Shown here: in pieces, positions 19,051 to 26,990 of the stretch
How the letters are laid out: each line of letters starts with the position of its first letter
Numbering within the stretch: position 1 is the stretch's first letter
Assembly (NCBI RefSeq): GCF_020667895.1
Contig: NZ_JAFMPS010000007.1
Coordinates: 62,001-126,000 of the forward strand
Length of the DNA stretch: 64,000 bases
Direction of reading: 5' to 3'
From: Alcanivorax sp. 1008
Lineage (GTDB): Bacteria; Pseudomonadota; Gammaproteobacteria; Pseudomonadales; Alcanivoracaceae
Translations under genes and position numbers: made by a program
Notes under the pieces: generated by a model
Seen by the model: only the letters and a program-made list of their open reading frames with translations
Told to the model about the DNA's origin: nothing
Database searches by the model: none

Positions 19051-19791
19051 ATGAGCAACAGGACAGAGGATACTGACCGGATATATGTCGATCAGCGCGG
19101 AATAATCGAGCGCTTCTCCTTTGATGAGCAGGTGGTCCGGGTTTTCCCTGACATGATCAGTCGCTCGGTGCCCGGCTACGGCACAGTGGTTGAAATGATT
19201 GGTGTAATGGCAGCTCGCTACGCCCGCCCGGGTAGTTGTCTTTATGATCTGGGCTGTTCTCTCGGAGCGGCAACCCTGGCCATGGCGTCATTAGTTCCAC
19301 ATCGGGATTGTCGCATCGTGGCAGTGGATAATTCTGCAGCAATGATAGCCCGTGCGCGCCAATTGATTGACGAAGCCAGACCTTCTCTTTCGGTTAATCT
19401 GCGGCAAGCTGATATCCGCGATGTGGCGTTTGAGAACGCCTCAGTGGCAGTACTCAACTTCACCCTTCAGTTCTTGCCGGTGGCCGATCGAGACACGCTT
19501 ATTCGGCGTTTGGCGTCTGCATTGCAGCCGGGCGACATTCTTTTATTATCGGAAAAAATTCGCTTTGAGGACCCTCACGAGGATGACCTGCAGCAGGCTC
19601 TTCATCACGCATTCAAGCGCAACAATGGCTACTCCGATATGGAAATTAGTCAAAAGCGTACTGCGCTGGAAAATGTTTTGATTCCTGAAACTCTGGCCAC
19701 ACATGAAAGTCGCCTGCGCGCTGCTGGATTCAGTGAAGTGCATGTGTGGTTTCGTTGCTTCAATTTTCTTTCCCTGGTGGCCATACGGTGA
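19051..19791 (+). CDS. cmoA: Carboxy-S-adenosyl-L-methionine synthase
   Basis: CmoA converts SAM and prephenate to carboxy-SAM, the donor for the cmo5U34 wobble modification of tRNAs. The start was set at ATG 19051 ([12 protein letters not shown]); the open frame extends upstream through the tRNA-Pro gene and terminator, which rules out earlier starts. The 246-aa protein has the SAM motif [11 protein letters not shown] (about 65-75), conserved DNSAAMI and the NFTLQF motif. It overlaps cmoB by 4 nt (GTGA). Confidence 0.97.
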   Translation: MSNRTEDTDRIYVDQRGIIERFSFDEQVVRVFPDMISRSVPGYGTVVEMIGVMAARYARPGSCLYDLGCSLGAATLAMASLVPHRDCRIVAVDNSAAMIARARQLIDEARPSLSVNLRQADIRDVAFENASVAVLNFTLQFLPVADRDTLIRRLASALQPGDILLLSEKIRFEDPHEDDLQQALHHAFKRNNGYSDMEISQKRTALENVLIPETLATHESRLRAAGFSEVHVWFRCFNFLSLVAIR

Positions 19792-20762
19792 TTGGCGAGT
19801 ACTGTGATGCGCTGAGCGAGGCACTGAGCGATTTTGCTCCAGTCTGGCAAAAGCCCGCTGACGACCTGAGCCGGCAAAGGCTTATTCAACAGCCCCATGG
19901 TGACATGCCTCGCTGGCAGGCCGCCATCGAGGCTCTGCCTGACGTCGCTGCAAGTGTTAATGCAGACCAGAGTTGCGTCACATTAACCACTGCTGCGTCA
20001 TTGGATGTGGACATAGGGGTTGCCGCACCCCTGCGGCAGCTGATGCCGTGGCGCAAAGGACCATTCGACTTCTTTGGCGTGCACATTGATACCGAGTGGC
20101 GCTCTGACTTGAAATGGAATCGTATTGCACCGCATATCAGTGATCTGGGCGGCCGAACGGTTCTGGACGTTGGTTGTGGCTCCGGCTATCACTGCTGGCG
20201 CATGGCTGCCGCCGGCGCCCACGCAGTTCTGGGTATTGATCCGACGCTGCTTTACCTGTTCCAGTATCTGGCCGTCCGGCGTTACACGGCGCAGTTGCCG
20301 GTTTGGTTTGCCCCCGTACGCATGGAGGAAATGCCAGCCGGAGCAAGTAGCTTCGATACCGTGTTTTCCATGGGCGTGTTGTACCACCGCCGCTCCCCGC
20401 TGGACCATTTGCTTGAGTTATTTGCGGCGCTCAAGCCCGGCGGAGAGCTGGTGCTGGAAACCCTCATAGTAGACGGGGATGTGCGCACGGTATTGATGCC
20501 GGAAGATCGTTATGCGTCGATGCGTAATGTCTATTTCCTGCCCTCTGTTGCCATGCTGGAGCGCTGGTTGCTACGGTGCGGGTTTATTGATGTCCGCGTC
20601 ATAGATGTTTCAACGACGACCGCAGATGAGCAGCGTGCCACCAACTGGATGACGTTTCAGTCGCTGTCTGATTTCCTCAGTGATGACAATCCGCAGCTGA
20701 CCATTGAGGGCTACCCGGCGCCTTGTCGCGCGGCACTGATAGCGCGACGCCCGCTGCGCTGA
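19788..20762 (+). CDS. cmoB: tRNA U34 carboxymethyltransferase
   Basis: CmoB transfers carboxymethyl from carboxy-SAM to 5-hydroxyuridine 34, giving cmo5U. The start was set at GTG 19788, overlapping the cmoA stop as GTGA, with GGTGG 7 nt upstream. This gives 324 aa, almost the length of the E. coli protein. The N-terminal helical domain contains the [13 protein letters not shown] motif and the Rossmann domain carries [15 protein letters not shown]. The tRNA-Pro and tRNA-Val genes nearby decode boxes of the kind that CmoAB modification serves. Confidence 0.97.
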   Translation: MIGEYCDALSEALSDFAPVWQKPADDLSRQRLIQQPHGDMPRWQAAIEALPDVAASVNADQSCVTLTTAASLDVDIGVAAPLRQLMPWRKGPFDFFGVHIDTEWRSDLKWNRIAPHISDLGGRTVLDVGCGSGYHCWRMAAAGAHAVLGIDPTLLYLFQYLAVRRYTAQLPVWFAPVRMEEMPAGASSFDTVFSMGVLYHRRSPLDHLLELFAALKPGGELVLETLIVDGDVRTVLMPEDRYASMRNVYFLPSVAMLERWLLRCGFIDVRVIDVSTTTADEQRATNWMTFQSLSDFLSDDNPQLTIEGYPAPCRAALIARRPLR

Positions 20763-20811
20763 CCGGCGTGGTATCTTTGCCATACTATGCACCCGCTTAC
20801 CGGAGATCGTG

Positions 20812-21147
20812 ATGAATTGGCTGGCAATAGTTGCAACGGCGGCTCTCAGCGCCGCTTTAACCTGCTCAGTAATTGCCTGGTGGCTGCAGAACCGGGTACG
20901 TCCTCGATTTATGGCGCAGCTCGACGAAGAGTTCCGTCAGCGACTCAAGGAGGCCTCTGATGTAATGGCACTGAGGGTTGAGGAAGCGGTAAGTCGCGGG
21001 GTGCGTGAGGGTGTGACTTCTCTGGCCACCCGAGAAGTTATTCAGGGAACGACTCGAAATATTGCCCGCACTGGAGCCGGCTTTGTGGAAGACAGTCTGG
21101 GCAAAATACTGGGTCGGCGGCCGCCAAGAACGGGCGATCAGGAATAA
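20812..21147 (+). CDS. Small TM plus coiled-coil protein (paralogue of 23395-23712)
   Basis: The 111-aa protein starts at ATG 20812 with CGGAGA in front; a GTG at 20809 is less well spaced. One N-terminal TM helix (about 3-24) is followed by a charged coiled coil (about 30-65) and a tail NIARTGAGFVEDSLGKILGRRPPR. The TM/coil order and the A-R/K-T-G...GRRP-x-R tail are shared with the small gene behind DUF445, so the two look like paralogues. The last 10 nt overlap the convergent SCP2-like gene. Function is unknown. Confidence 0.7.
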   Translation: MNWLAIVATAALSAALTCSVIAWWLQNRVRPRFMAQLDEEFRQRLKEASDVMALRVEEAVSRGVREGVTSLATREVIQGTTRNIARTGAGFVEDSLGKILGRRPPRTGDQE

Positions 21148-21896
21148 CGATGACCGAACAGAATTCGAGACAGGATCAGGGTCAGTCCTATACTGGCCAT
21201 GATCAGGGTTTGCAGGCCCGCTTCCGTTTCCAGTAACAGAACAGGCAGTTGTCCGTTAGCGGTGGCGAAGGCTCCGAACAGCAGGGCCATACCGGAACAG
21301 AGAAACAGCAGATCCAGGCGCCGCTCACGGCGCATTCCCTTAGTCAGACCGTGGAGCGCGTCCAGCACTTCCTCTTGAAGTAAGCGCTGCCTGCCGAGTT
21401 CTTCGGCAATAAGCTCAACTCGGTCAGACACCTGCTCCAATCTGGTAAACCAGCGAGGGTCTTCACGGCGCAGCAGGACTAGTAGGTCCTCCAGCCGCAG
21501 ATGGTCATCGACCCAGCTGCGCAGCGCACCCCAGAGGTCAAACTCTGCCATTGCAGCAAGTAGCTGGCCCAGTTGCGGCTCGTTCCCGGTTATCCGGATA
21601 TGTTCATCATCCGCCGCAATGGCGCCCGGAGCGATCAGCCAGTGCAGCAGAGCGCCAAGGTTGGTACGAATACGGATGTCTACTGAACCTTCATAATCGT
21701 GCAGGATCTCGATGCCATCTTCGGCTAGCAGCATATAAATGCTGGTGGCAGGCTTCTCCAGGCGGATGCGCACCACGGTGCCGTGCAGCGCAGTGAGGCG
21801 GGCGGCAGACTGACTTTCCAGAGCAATCGCTTGGTTGAGCACTGTCTCCAGTGCGCCCAGCGCAAGGAGGCGAGTCAGGGATTGTTGTTGTTCCAT
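21138..21896 (-). CDS. SCP2/UbiJ-like protein with C-terminal TM hairpin
   Basis: The 252-aa protein has an N-terminal SCP2-type sterol/lipid-binding domain (about 12-115; ALETVLNQAIALESQSAARL resembles UbiJ), a coiled coil (about 150-192), then two hydrophobic segments (about 194-213 and 226-247). UbiJ binds ubiquinone precursors in the Ubi metabolon, is about 200 aa and lies with ubiE/ubiB. This copy is elsewhere and carries a membrane hairpin that I do not recall for UbiJ. It may be a membrane-anchored lipid-binding paralogue. Assignment to ubiquinone synthesis is uncertain. Confidence 0.65.
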   Translation of the reverse strand: MEQQQSLTRLLALGALETVLNQAIALESQSAARLTALHGTVVRIRLEKPATSIYMLLAEDGIEILHDYEGSVDIRIRTNLGALLHWLIAPGAIAADDEHIRITGNEPQLGQLLAAMAEFDLWGALRSWVDDHLRLEDLLVLLRREDPRWFTRLEQVSDRVELIAEELGRQRLLQEEVLDALHGLTKGMRRERRLDLLFLCSGMALLFGAFATANGQLPVLLLETEAGLQTLIMASIGLTLILSRILFGHRYS

Positions 21897-22041
21897 GCCG
21901 TCGCGAGGCCCGTGGAAGTTAAAGTAAGAGAGACCATTCTACACACCATGGAGGTAGCGGACAGGACAAAAAACCGGGTCCGGTTGGCTCAACCAACCAT
22001 CATATCGTCCTGATTGGCCGCGAAAAAAGTGCTCGGGTCAC

Positions 22042-22069
22042 TTACGCTGGGCGGGCATGTGGCTATACT
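22042..22069 (+). promoter_or_regulatory. Possible promoter for the DUF445 gene
   Basis: TTACGC, 16 nt, TATACT, about 105 nt before the start codon, in the 277-nt gap between divergent genes. Nothing else of note was seen in this gap. Confidence 0.4.
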
Positions 22070-22173
22070 AGACGCTTACTTCCGCTTGCCTGAGTGTCTG
22101 GGCAGCACGGATGTGAGGTCGCGTTACTAGTTGGAGGGATGGTATCCCTTCACTTGGGGAGAATTTTTTTTTC

Positions 22174-23394
22174 ATGTTTGAAGCCCTGCTATCCCATCCG
22201 GACTTCTGGAAATACGTCAGCATCCCTGTTGCTTCGGGTCTTATTGGTTGGGGAACCAACTGGCTTGCCGTACAGATGACGTTTTGGCCGAAAGAGTTCA
22301 TCGGCATCAAGCCCTTTCTTGGCTGGCAGGGGATCATTCCAGCCAAGGCGGAGAAAATGGGCCGTATCGTGGTGGAAAAGACCCTCGAAAAGCTTGGCTC
22401 TATCGATGAGTTTTTCCGTCAGATGGAGCCTGAGAAGATTGCCGCTCACTTGACTCGCAGCACTCAGGACCGGATCGAAGAATATACTGACGAAGTCATG
22501 TTAGAGCGCAATGGTGTGCTGTGGGAAAACCTGCCGCTGATGGTACGCAAGCGTGTCTATAATCGTGCACGCAGGGCGATTCCTGATGTTATGGATAATC
22601 TGATTGATGATATCAGTCGTAACATTGAGGATTTGGTCGACATCAAGCACATGGTGGTGACCCAGCTGACCGAAGACAAGGATTTGCTGATTCGCGTGTT
22701 CCGCGAAGTTGGTGAGCCAGAGTTCCGTTTTGTGGTCAACTCGGGCTTTTACTTTGGTTTTCTGTTTGGTCTCCTGCAGATTCCGGTATTTGTTCTGATG
22801 CCGGAAAACTGGGTGCTGCCAGTGTTTGGCTTTATCGTCGGTATTGCCACCAACTGGGTTGCATTGAACGTAATTTTCCGGCCATTGAACCCGGTAAAGA
22901 TGGGGCCATTTCGTGTTCAGGGCCTGTTCTTGAGGCGTCAGAAAGACGTTGCAGAGCAGTTCGCTCGCATCAGTACCACCGAGATGATTACGCTGCGTAA
23001 TATGATGCATCAGGTGATCAATGGGCCCCGTGGTGATCGCACCAGGATGTTGATCAAAAAGCATTTACGCCCTCTGCTTGAGGGTGGCGTAGTACGTACT
23101 GCAGCTCAGCTTACAGTGGGGCCGGGAGGGTATGCGGACCTGAAGCGGGCCATTGAAGAAAAGGCCGTGGATCTGTCCATGTATCCGTTCGAGGACCCTG
23201 TCTTTAACCGCGAGCGTGGTGCCATCGTTGAAAAGGTCATCAGTGAGAGAATGCAGGCGCTGTCCTCAGAGGAGTTTCAGGATCTGCTCAGACCTGCTTT
23301 TCAGGAAGACGAGTGGATTCTGATTCTTGTTGGTGGCGTGTTGGGCGCCATGGCAGGAATGTTCCAGTTGCTGGTTGTATTCGGAGTCAGCTAG
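22174..23394 (+). CDS. DUF445 family membrane protein
   Basis: The 406-aa protein belongs to the DUF445/YheB-like family by its N-terminal membrane segment with GWGTNWLAVQMTFWP (about 25-40), where the G-x-x-TN-x-x-A pattern recurs in the middle as GIATNWVALNVIFRP. Hydrophobic segments lie at about 10-30, 186-205, 213-235 and 383-404; the stretches between are helical and amphipathic. The function of the family is not established to my knowledge. It abuts the next small gene (stop TAG followed directly by GTG). Confidence 0.82.
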   Translation: MFEALLSHPDFWKYVSIPVASGLIGWGTNWLAVQMTFWPKEFIGIKPFLGWQGIIPAKAEKMGRIVVEKTLEKLGSIDEFFRQMEPEKIAAHLTRSTQDRIEEYTDEVMLERNGVLWENLPLMVRKRVYNRARRAIPDVMDNLIDDISRNIEDLVDIKHMVVTQLTEDKDLLIRVFREVGEPEFRFVVNSGFYFGFLFGLLQIPVFVLMPENWVLPVFGFIVGIATNWVALNVIFRPLNPVKMGPFRVQGLFLRRQKDVAEQFARISTTEMITLRNMMHQVINGPRGDRTRMLIKKHLRPLLEGGVVRTAAQLTVGPGGYADLKRAIEEKAVDLSMYPFEDPVFNRERGAIVEKVISERMQALSSEEFQDLLRPAFQEDEWILILVGGVLGAMAGMFQLLVVFGVS

Positions 23395-23712
23395 GTGGTT
23401 ATTACGCTGTCGGCCATGCAAGTGTTTGGCTTGCTACTTGCCGCCGCCGGAGTGTCCTCGGCGATTACCCTGTTGATAATGCATTTGGCCTTTCGCTTCC
23501 ACATCGGTCCGGAAATTGAGCGTAAAGTTGACGTGCGCCTCAAGGAAGGAGCCGCTCGTCTGGAGGAAAACCTGCGCCAGCGTCTTGTTGAGACCCTGCT
23601 CGGCAAGTCCGATGTGATCCGTGATCGCGCCAGAGATCTGGCGAAAACCGGAATCAGCCTGCTATCTGGCCGTCGGCCAATGCGCGATTACGACGATGAA
23701 GGCGATTTTTGA
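23395..23712 (+). CDS. Small TM plus coiled-coil protein downstream of DUF445
   Basis: The 105-aa protein starts at GTG 23395, directly after the DUF445 stop, with GGAG 9 nt upstream (inside the previous gene). A TM helix (about 9-30) is followed by a charged coiled coil (about 38-75), then DLAKTGISLLSGRRPMRD and an acidic tail. It resembles the 20812-21147 protein in order and tail motif. Tight coupling suggests that it works with the DUF445 protein. Function is unknown. Confidence 0.68.
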   Translation: MVITLSAMQVFGLLLAAAGVSSAITLLIMHLAFRFHIGPEIERKVDVRLKEGAARLEENLRQRLVETLLGKSDVIRDRARDLAKTGISLLSGRRPMRDYDDEGDF

Positions 23713-23759
23713 GTGTTCAGCACTCAGGTCCTTGCTATTCCTTCTTATGTTTCACTCTT

Positions 23760-23788
23760 TTGACAGATTGTCAGACACTATTTCTGAT
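23760..23788 (+). promoter_or_regulatory. Possible phasin promoter
   Basis: TTGACA, 17 nt, TCTGAT, about 113 nt before the phasin start. The -35 is perfect and the -10 a partial match. Confidence 0.45.
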
Positions 23789-23901
23789 TTATTCTCATAG
23801 TCCACGCCTACAATTACCTCGTTCGCGCTGATTCTATTGTTTCACTTTCTGGCATTTGCCATTGCTGTATTGGCTTGTGGAACTGGTAACGGAGTATGTC
23901 G

Positions 23902-24342
23902 ATGTCTGACCGCAAGCAGAGTAAAGAAGTGCAAGACAAGTCTCACTCACCGAAGGGAAGCGGTGACGGTGCGCTTGACCTGCGCAAATACACCCACCAG
24001 ATATGGCTTGCCGGTCTGGGGGCGTTTGCCCGTGCAGAAGAAGAGGGTAGCAAGCTGTTTGACACCCTGGTCGATGTGGGCAAAGACCTTGAATCAAAGA
24101 CCCGGGATATTTCCGAGACTCGCGTAGAAGAGATCAAGGAGCGAGTACGTAGCCGCACCGGCGAAACCATGGGCAAGATGGAAAAGGCCTTTGATGAACG
24201 TCTGAACAAGGCTCTGTCGAAGCTTGGCATTCCCAACAAGCGTGAGGTTGAGGCCCTGCAGAAACGCGTACAAGAGCTTACAGCAGCTCTTGATGAGCGG
24301 TCGTCTAGCGGTACACCAGAAGGCGACAAGAAGGGCAAATAA
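23902..24342 (+). CDS. Phasin family protein (PHA granule associated)
   Basis: The 146-aa protein matches the PhaF/PhaI-type phasin pattern: YTHQIWLAGLGAFARAEEEGSKLFDTLV (about 27-55), then a long amphipathic helix with coiled-coil VEALQKRVQELTAAL. Phasins coat polyhydroxyalkanoate granules. There is no AKP-rich histone-like tail, so it is the short PhaI type. ATG 23902 has GGAG 7 nt upstream, whereas ATG 23896 would be only 1 nt from it. No PHA synthase is in the window. Confidence 0.85.
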   Translation: MSDRKQSKEVQDKSHSPKGSGDGALDLRKYTHQIWLAGLGAFARAEEEGSKLFDTLVDVGKDLESKTRDISETRVEEIKERVRSRTGETMGKMEKAFDERLNKALSKLGIPNKREVEALQKRVQELTAALDERSSSGTPEGDKKGK

Positions 24343-24382
24343 GGTTTGTAGTGCACACCGCAACCCCTTGTGGTGTTTTTTT

Positions 24383-24414
24383 ACGGGCCCCATCCTCTGG
24401 GGCCCGTTTTTTTT
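24383..24414 (+). terminator. Terminator after the phasin gene
   Basis: Stem CGGGCCCCA/TGGGGCCCG, 5-nt loop, then T8. Confidence 0.92.
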
Positions 24415-24932
24415 GCCCCGACCGGGGGCTTGTTACCGCTTTGGGGTGCCTTTTTTCGGGGCATACGCATATTTTTCTGCACAGGCTGGCGTAACTGTCT
24501 GTGAGGGCAAAGCTTTTTTCATAAAGCCCCGCTTTTTCGTGATTTTTTTACCTTAACATGTTGTTTTTTATGAAATTTAATATAAAGGTCAAAAAAACGT
24601 CAAATTGATGGCATGTACCGTTTCATGCCGGTTCCACGCCTTTGTAAGAGCGTTTTACACAGAGTTTTCCACAGTTTTTGTGGACAATGACAGCGCTACA
24701 GGTCAGCAAATAGCCCGAAGCGGGATGATCGACCGCCGACAAATCATACTTCGGAGATTGAGGTATATCAGGTTAGCGGAATGACCTGATTTGTTCGTAA
24801 GGTTGCACAGGTAACTATCTGATTCTTTGCATTGCACTGAAAGTGGGCTGTTGCTGTGAATGTCGATGCCGCTGATCGGCCATGCTCTGTGTCCGGGGCG
24901 TCGTGGAACTTTCCACAGACTTATCCACAATA
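24415..24932. other. Gene-free region with AT-rich stretch, inverted repeats and DnaA-box-like motifs
   Basis: No credible gene lies here. From about 24530 to 24610 the sequence is markedly AT-rich. An inverted repeat GGCATG-N8-CATGCC is at 24610-24629 and another, ATCAGGT-N10-ACCTGAT, at 24767-24790. DnaA-box-like 9-mers are TTTTCCACA (+, 24665-24673), TTGTCCACA (-, 24679-24687), CTTTCCACA (+, 24909-24917) and the perfect TTATCCACA (+, 24921-24929). The set is unlike the surrounding spacers. It could be a DnaA-binding/titration site, a regulatory region or an RNA gene. No dnaA, dnaN, rpmH or mnmG lies nearby. Confidence 0.55.
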
Positions 24933-24964
24933 AAAAAGGCCAGACATCGTTGTCTGGCCTTTTT
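24933..24964. terminator. Bidirectional terminator downstream of the acyl-CoA synthetase gene
   Basis: Stem AAAAAGGCCAGACA/TGTCTGGCCTTTTT with a TCGT loop. It ends the minus-strand atuH-like gene; on the plus strand it would end any transcript from the preceding gene-free region. Confidence 0.9.
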
Positions 24965-24986
24965 CTTTACAGCAGAGTTGTGGCGG

Positions 24987-26819
24987 TTAGAAGCGGAACT
25001 GACCTCCATCAATACCTTTCTGTAGCTCAGGAGTCAGTAGCTGGTAACAGCTCTCACCTGGCAACATGACGTATACCGGGTTGTCTTGCTGGGCCAGATC
25101 GTACTTCTGTTCCTTGAGCTTGTTTTTCTGGTGCTTGAAGGTGCCTGTGGTCTCCATTTCTTCCGTGTTGATGCGGATGAATACAGGAGCAGCATAAGCA
25201 GGGATCTCGTGCTTCAGGTACTCACACAGGCCTTTGAAGTTGAACTGGCTGTGGTCACAGTCCAGACGTACCTGAGCCATGCCCGCACGGCCATTGGTAT
25301 TGGGAATCTCAACGCCGTAGACCACGGTTTCAACTATACCCTCGAAGCCATCCATGATTTGCTCGATTTCGGTGGTTGATACGTTCTCGCCTTTCCAGCG
25401 GAAGGTATCACCCAGACGGTCAACAAACTGAGCATGCTTGAAACCAATATCGCGCATCATGTCGCCCGTATTGAAGTACGAGTCGCCTTTTTTGAATACA
25501 TTGCGCAGGACAGATTTCTCGGTCTTTTCTGGATCGGTATAGCCGTCGAAAGGGGTTTTGTCGCTAATTTCGCCCACCAGCAGACCTGCTTCACCTTTGC
25601 TGACTTTGATCATAAAGCCATCCGGACCACGCACCGGTTCCTCCCGCTCCTTGTCGTATTTGACGATGGCGTAAGACACTGGTGAGAAGCCGACAGTGTT
25701 GTCGAAGTTGAAGATGTTGGTGAAAGCAACGTTACCCTCTGAGGAGGCATAAAGCTCAACCACCCGCTCGATGCCAAAGCGTGCCTTGAACCCTTTCCAG
25801 ATACCCGGGCGAAGGCCATTGCCAACGATGACATGAACTTTGTTGTCGCGGTCATTGGGTTTGGCTGGTTGCTCGTTCAGGTAACGACACAGCTCGCCGA
25901 CGTAGGCAAAGGCGGTGCAGTCGTTTTTGCGGATATCATCCCAGAAGCGACTGGCAGAAAACTTCCGCGCAAGCACCAGGCCAGCACCAGCTGCGATGGC
26001 CGAGCCCCAGCCGATGACCATGCCAGTGGCGTGGTAGAACGGAAGTGTGCAATACATGCGGTCGTGTTTTTGCAGGCGTACTGCAGAAAAACCGAATCCA
26101 CCGTAGGCCTTCTGCCAACGGCCATGGTTGAAAACCACCGCTTTCGGCAGCCCGGTGGTGCCTGATGTGTAGATATAGAACAACGGGTCACGCAGGTATA
26201 TTTTGCTGGCGGACTCAGGGTTCTGGCTGCTGCAATCCCGAATCAGCTCAGCGAGGTTCAGGTAGCCATCTGGTACCGTACCGGGGTTGTCGAGCGTGTC
26301 CTGATCGGCAAAGCAATAGAAGCGGTCGGCGGGCAGGTCAAGGTGCTCGCGCACCTCTTCAATGGCTTCAACCAGTTCCGCACCTACAATAGCCGCCTTG
26401 GGTTCAACCAGATTAACGCTATGGGTGAGTACCTTGCCGCGCTGGGAGGTGTTAATCAGGGCAGAGACCGCACCGATCTTGGCCAGACCAACAACGGTAC
26501 CAAGGAGTTCGGTGCGGTTTTCCATGTCGACCGCTACTACATCGCCCTTTTTCAGGCCGATGGAGGAAAAATAGTCTGCGATGCGGTTCGCCCAGGCGTT
26601 GAATTGGGTGTAGGTCAGCTGGGTGTCATTGTGAATTACTGCGACCCCGTTGGGGTTCATTTCTGTAGCACGCTGAATAGCCAGGCCGAGGCCTAGGGGC
26701 ATGGTTTTGTCGGTCAGCTTAGCCATTTTCGAGCCTTTGACGATGCCGGGCAGGTTAGCCAGCAGCATAGGCATTCTTGAAAGTAGCTTGGGCAACGAGA
26801 TGACGTCGGCGTTGCTCAT
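24987..26819 (-). CDS. Long-chain acyl-CoA synthetase, AtuH-like
   Basis: The 610-aa adenylate-forming enzyme is of the FATP/FadD6 type. It has the AMP-binding signature YIYTSGTTGLPKAVV (about 213-227), then the ELYASSEGNVAF and YFNTGDMMRDIG motifs and FRWKGENVSTTEIEQ. It activates a fatty or isoprenoid carboxylic acid with ATP and CoA. In P. aeruginosa an acyl-CoA synthetase (AtuH) closes the atu cluster, and the position here fits that. A terminator and a 171-nt gap separate it from atuF, so it has its own promoter. Activation of citronellic or geranic acid is inference. Confidence 0.85.
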   Translation of the reverse strand: MSNADVISLPKLLSRMPMLLANLPGIVKGSKMAKLTDKTMPLGLGLAIQRATEMNPNGVAVIHNDTQLTYTQFNAWANRIADYFSSIGLKKGDVVAVDMENRTELLGTVVGLAKIGAVSALINTSQRGKVLTHSVNLVEPKAAIVGAELVEAIEEVREHLDLPADRFYCFADQDTLDNPGTVPDGYLNLAELIRDCSSQNPESASKIYLRDPLFYIYTSGTTGLPKAVVFNHGRWQKAYGGFGFSAVRLQKHDRMYCTLPFYHATGMVIGWGSAIAAGAGLVLARKFSASRFWDDIRKNDCTAFAYVGELCRYLNEQPAKPNDRDNKVHVIVGNGLRPGIWKGFKARFGIERVVELYASSEGNVAFTNIFNFDNTVGFSPVSYAIVKYDKEREEPVRGPDGFMIKVSKGEAGLLVGEISDKTPFDGYTDPEKTEKSVLRNVFKKGDSYFNTGDMMRDIGFKHAQFVDRLGDTFRWKGENVSTTEIEQIMDGFEGIVETVVYGVEIPNTNGRAGMAQVRLDCDHSQFNFKGLCEYLKHEIPAYAAPVFIRINTEEMETTGTFKHQKNKLKEQKYDLAQQDNPVYVMLPGESCYQLLTPELQKGIDGGQFRF

Positions 26820-26930
26820 GGGATCTCCGTCTCGTGTTGATCGAAAATATTATCGGTCGCTCTGTTGCGGCCCGACTATGGGTCGGTACAGGCACAGGGT
26901 CCCGGCAGAGTGCGGCATGGGAGCCGCTGC

Positions 26931-26961
26931 AAAAAAGGTGCGGCCGTACCATAACCGCACC
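26931..26961 (-). terminator. Terminator between atuF and the atuH-like gene
   Basis: On the minus strand GGTGCGG-N11-CCGCACC followed by T6, 30 nt after the atuF stop. Genes atuA to atuF thus end here. Confidence 0.75.
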
Positions 26962-26990
26962 ACACCCGGGCTGGCAAGCGAGTCAGGGTG

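Noticed and set aside
24415..24932. Chromosomal origin (oriC)
   Set aside because: DnaA-box-like motifs and an AT tract are present, but no dnaA, dnaN, rpmH, mnmG or mioC is near; recorded as a finding, not called as an origin.
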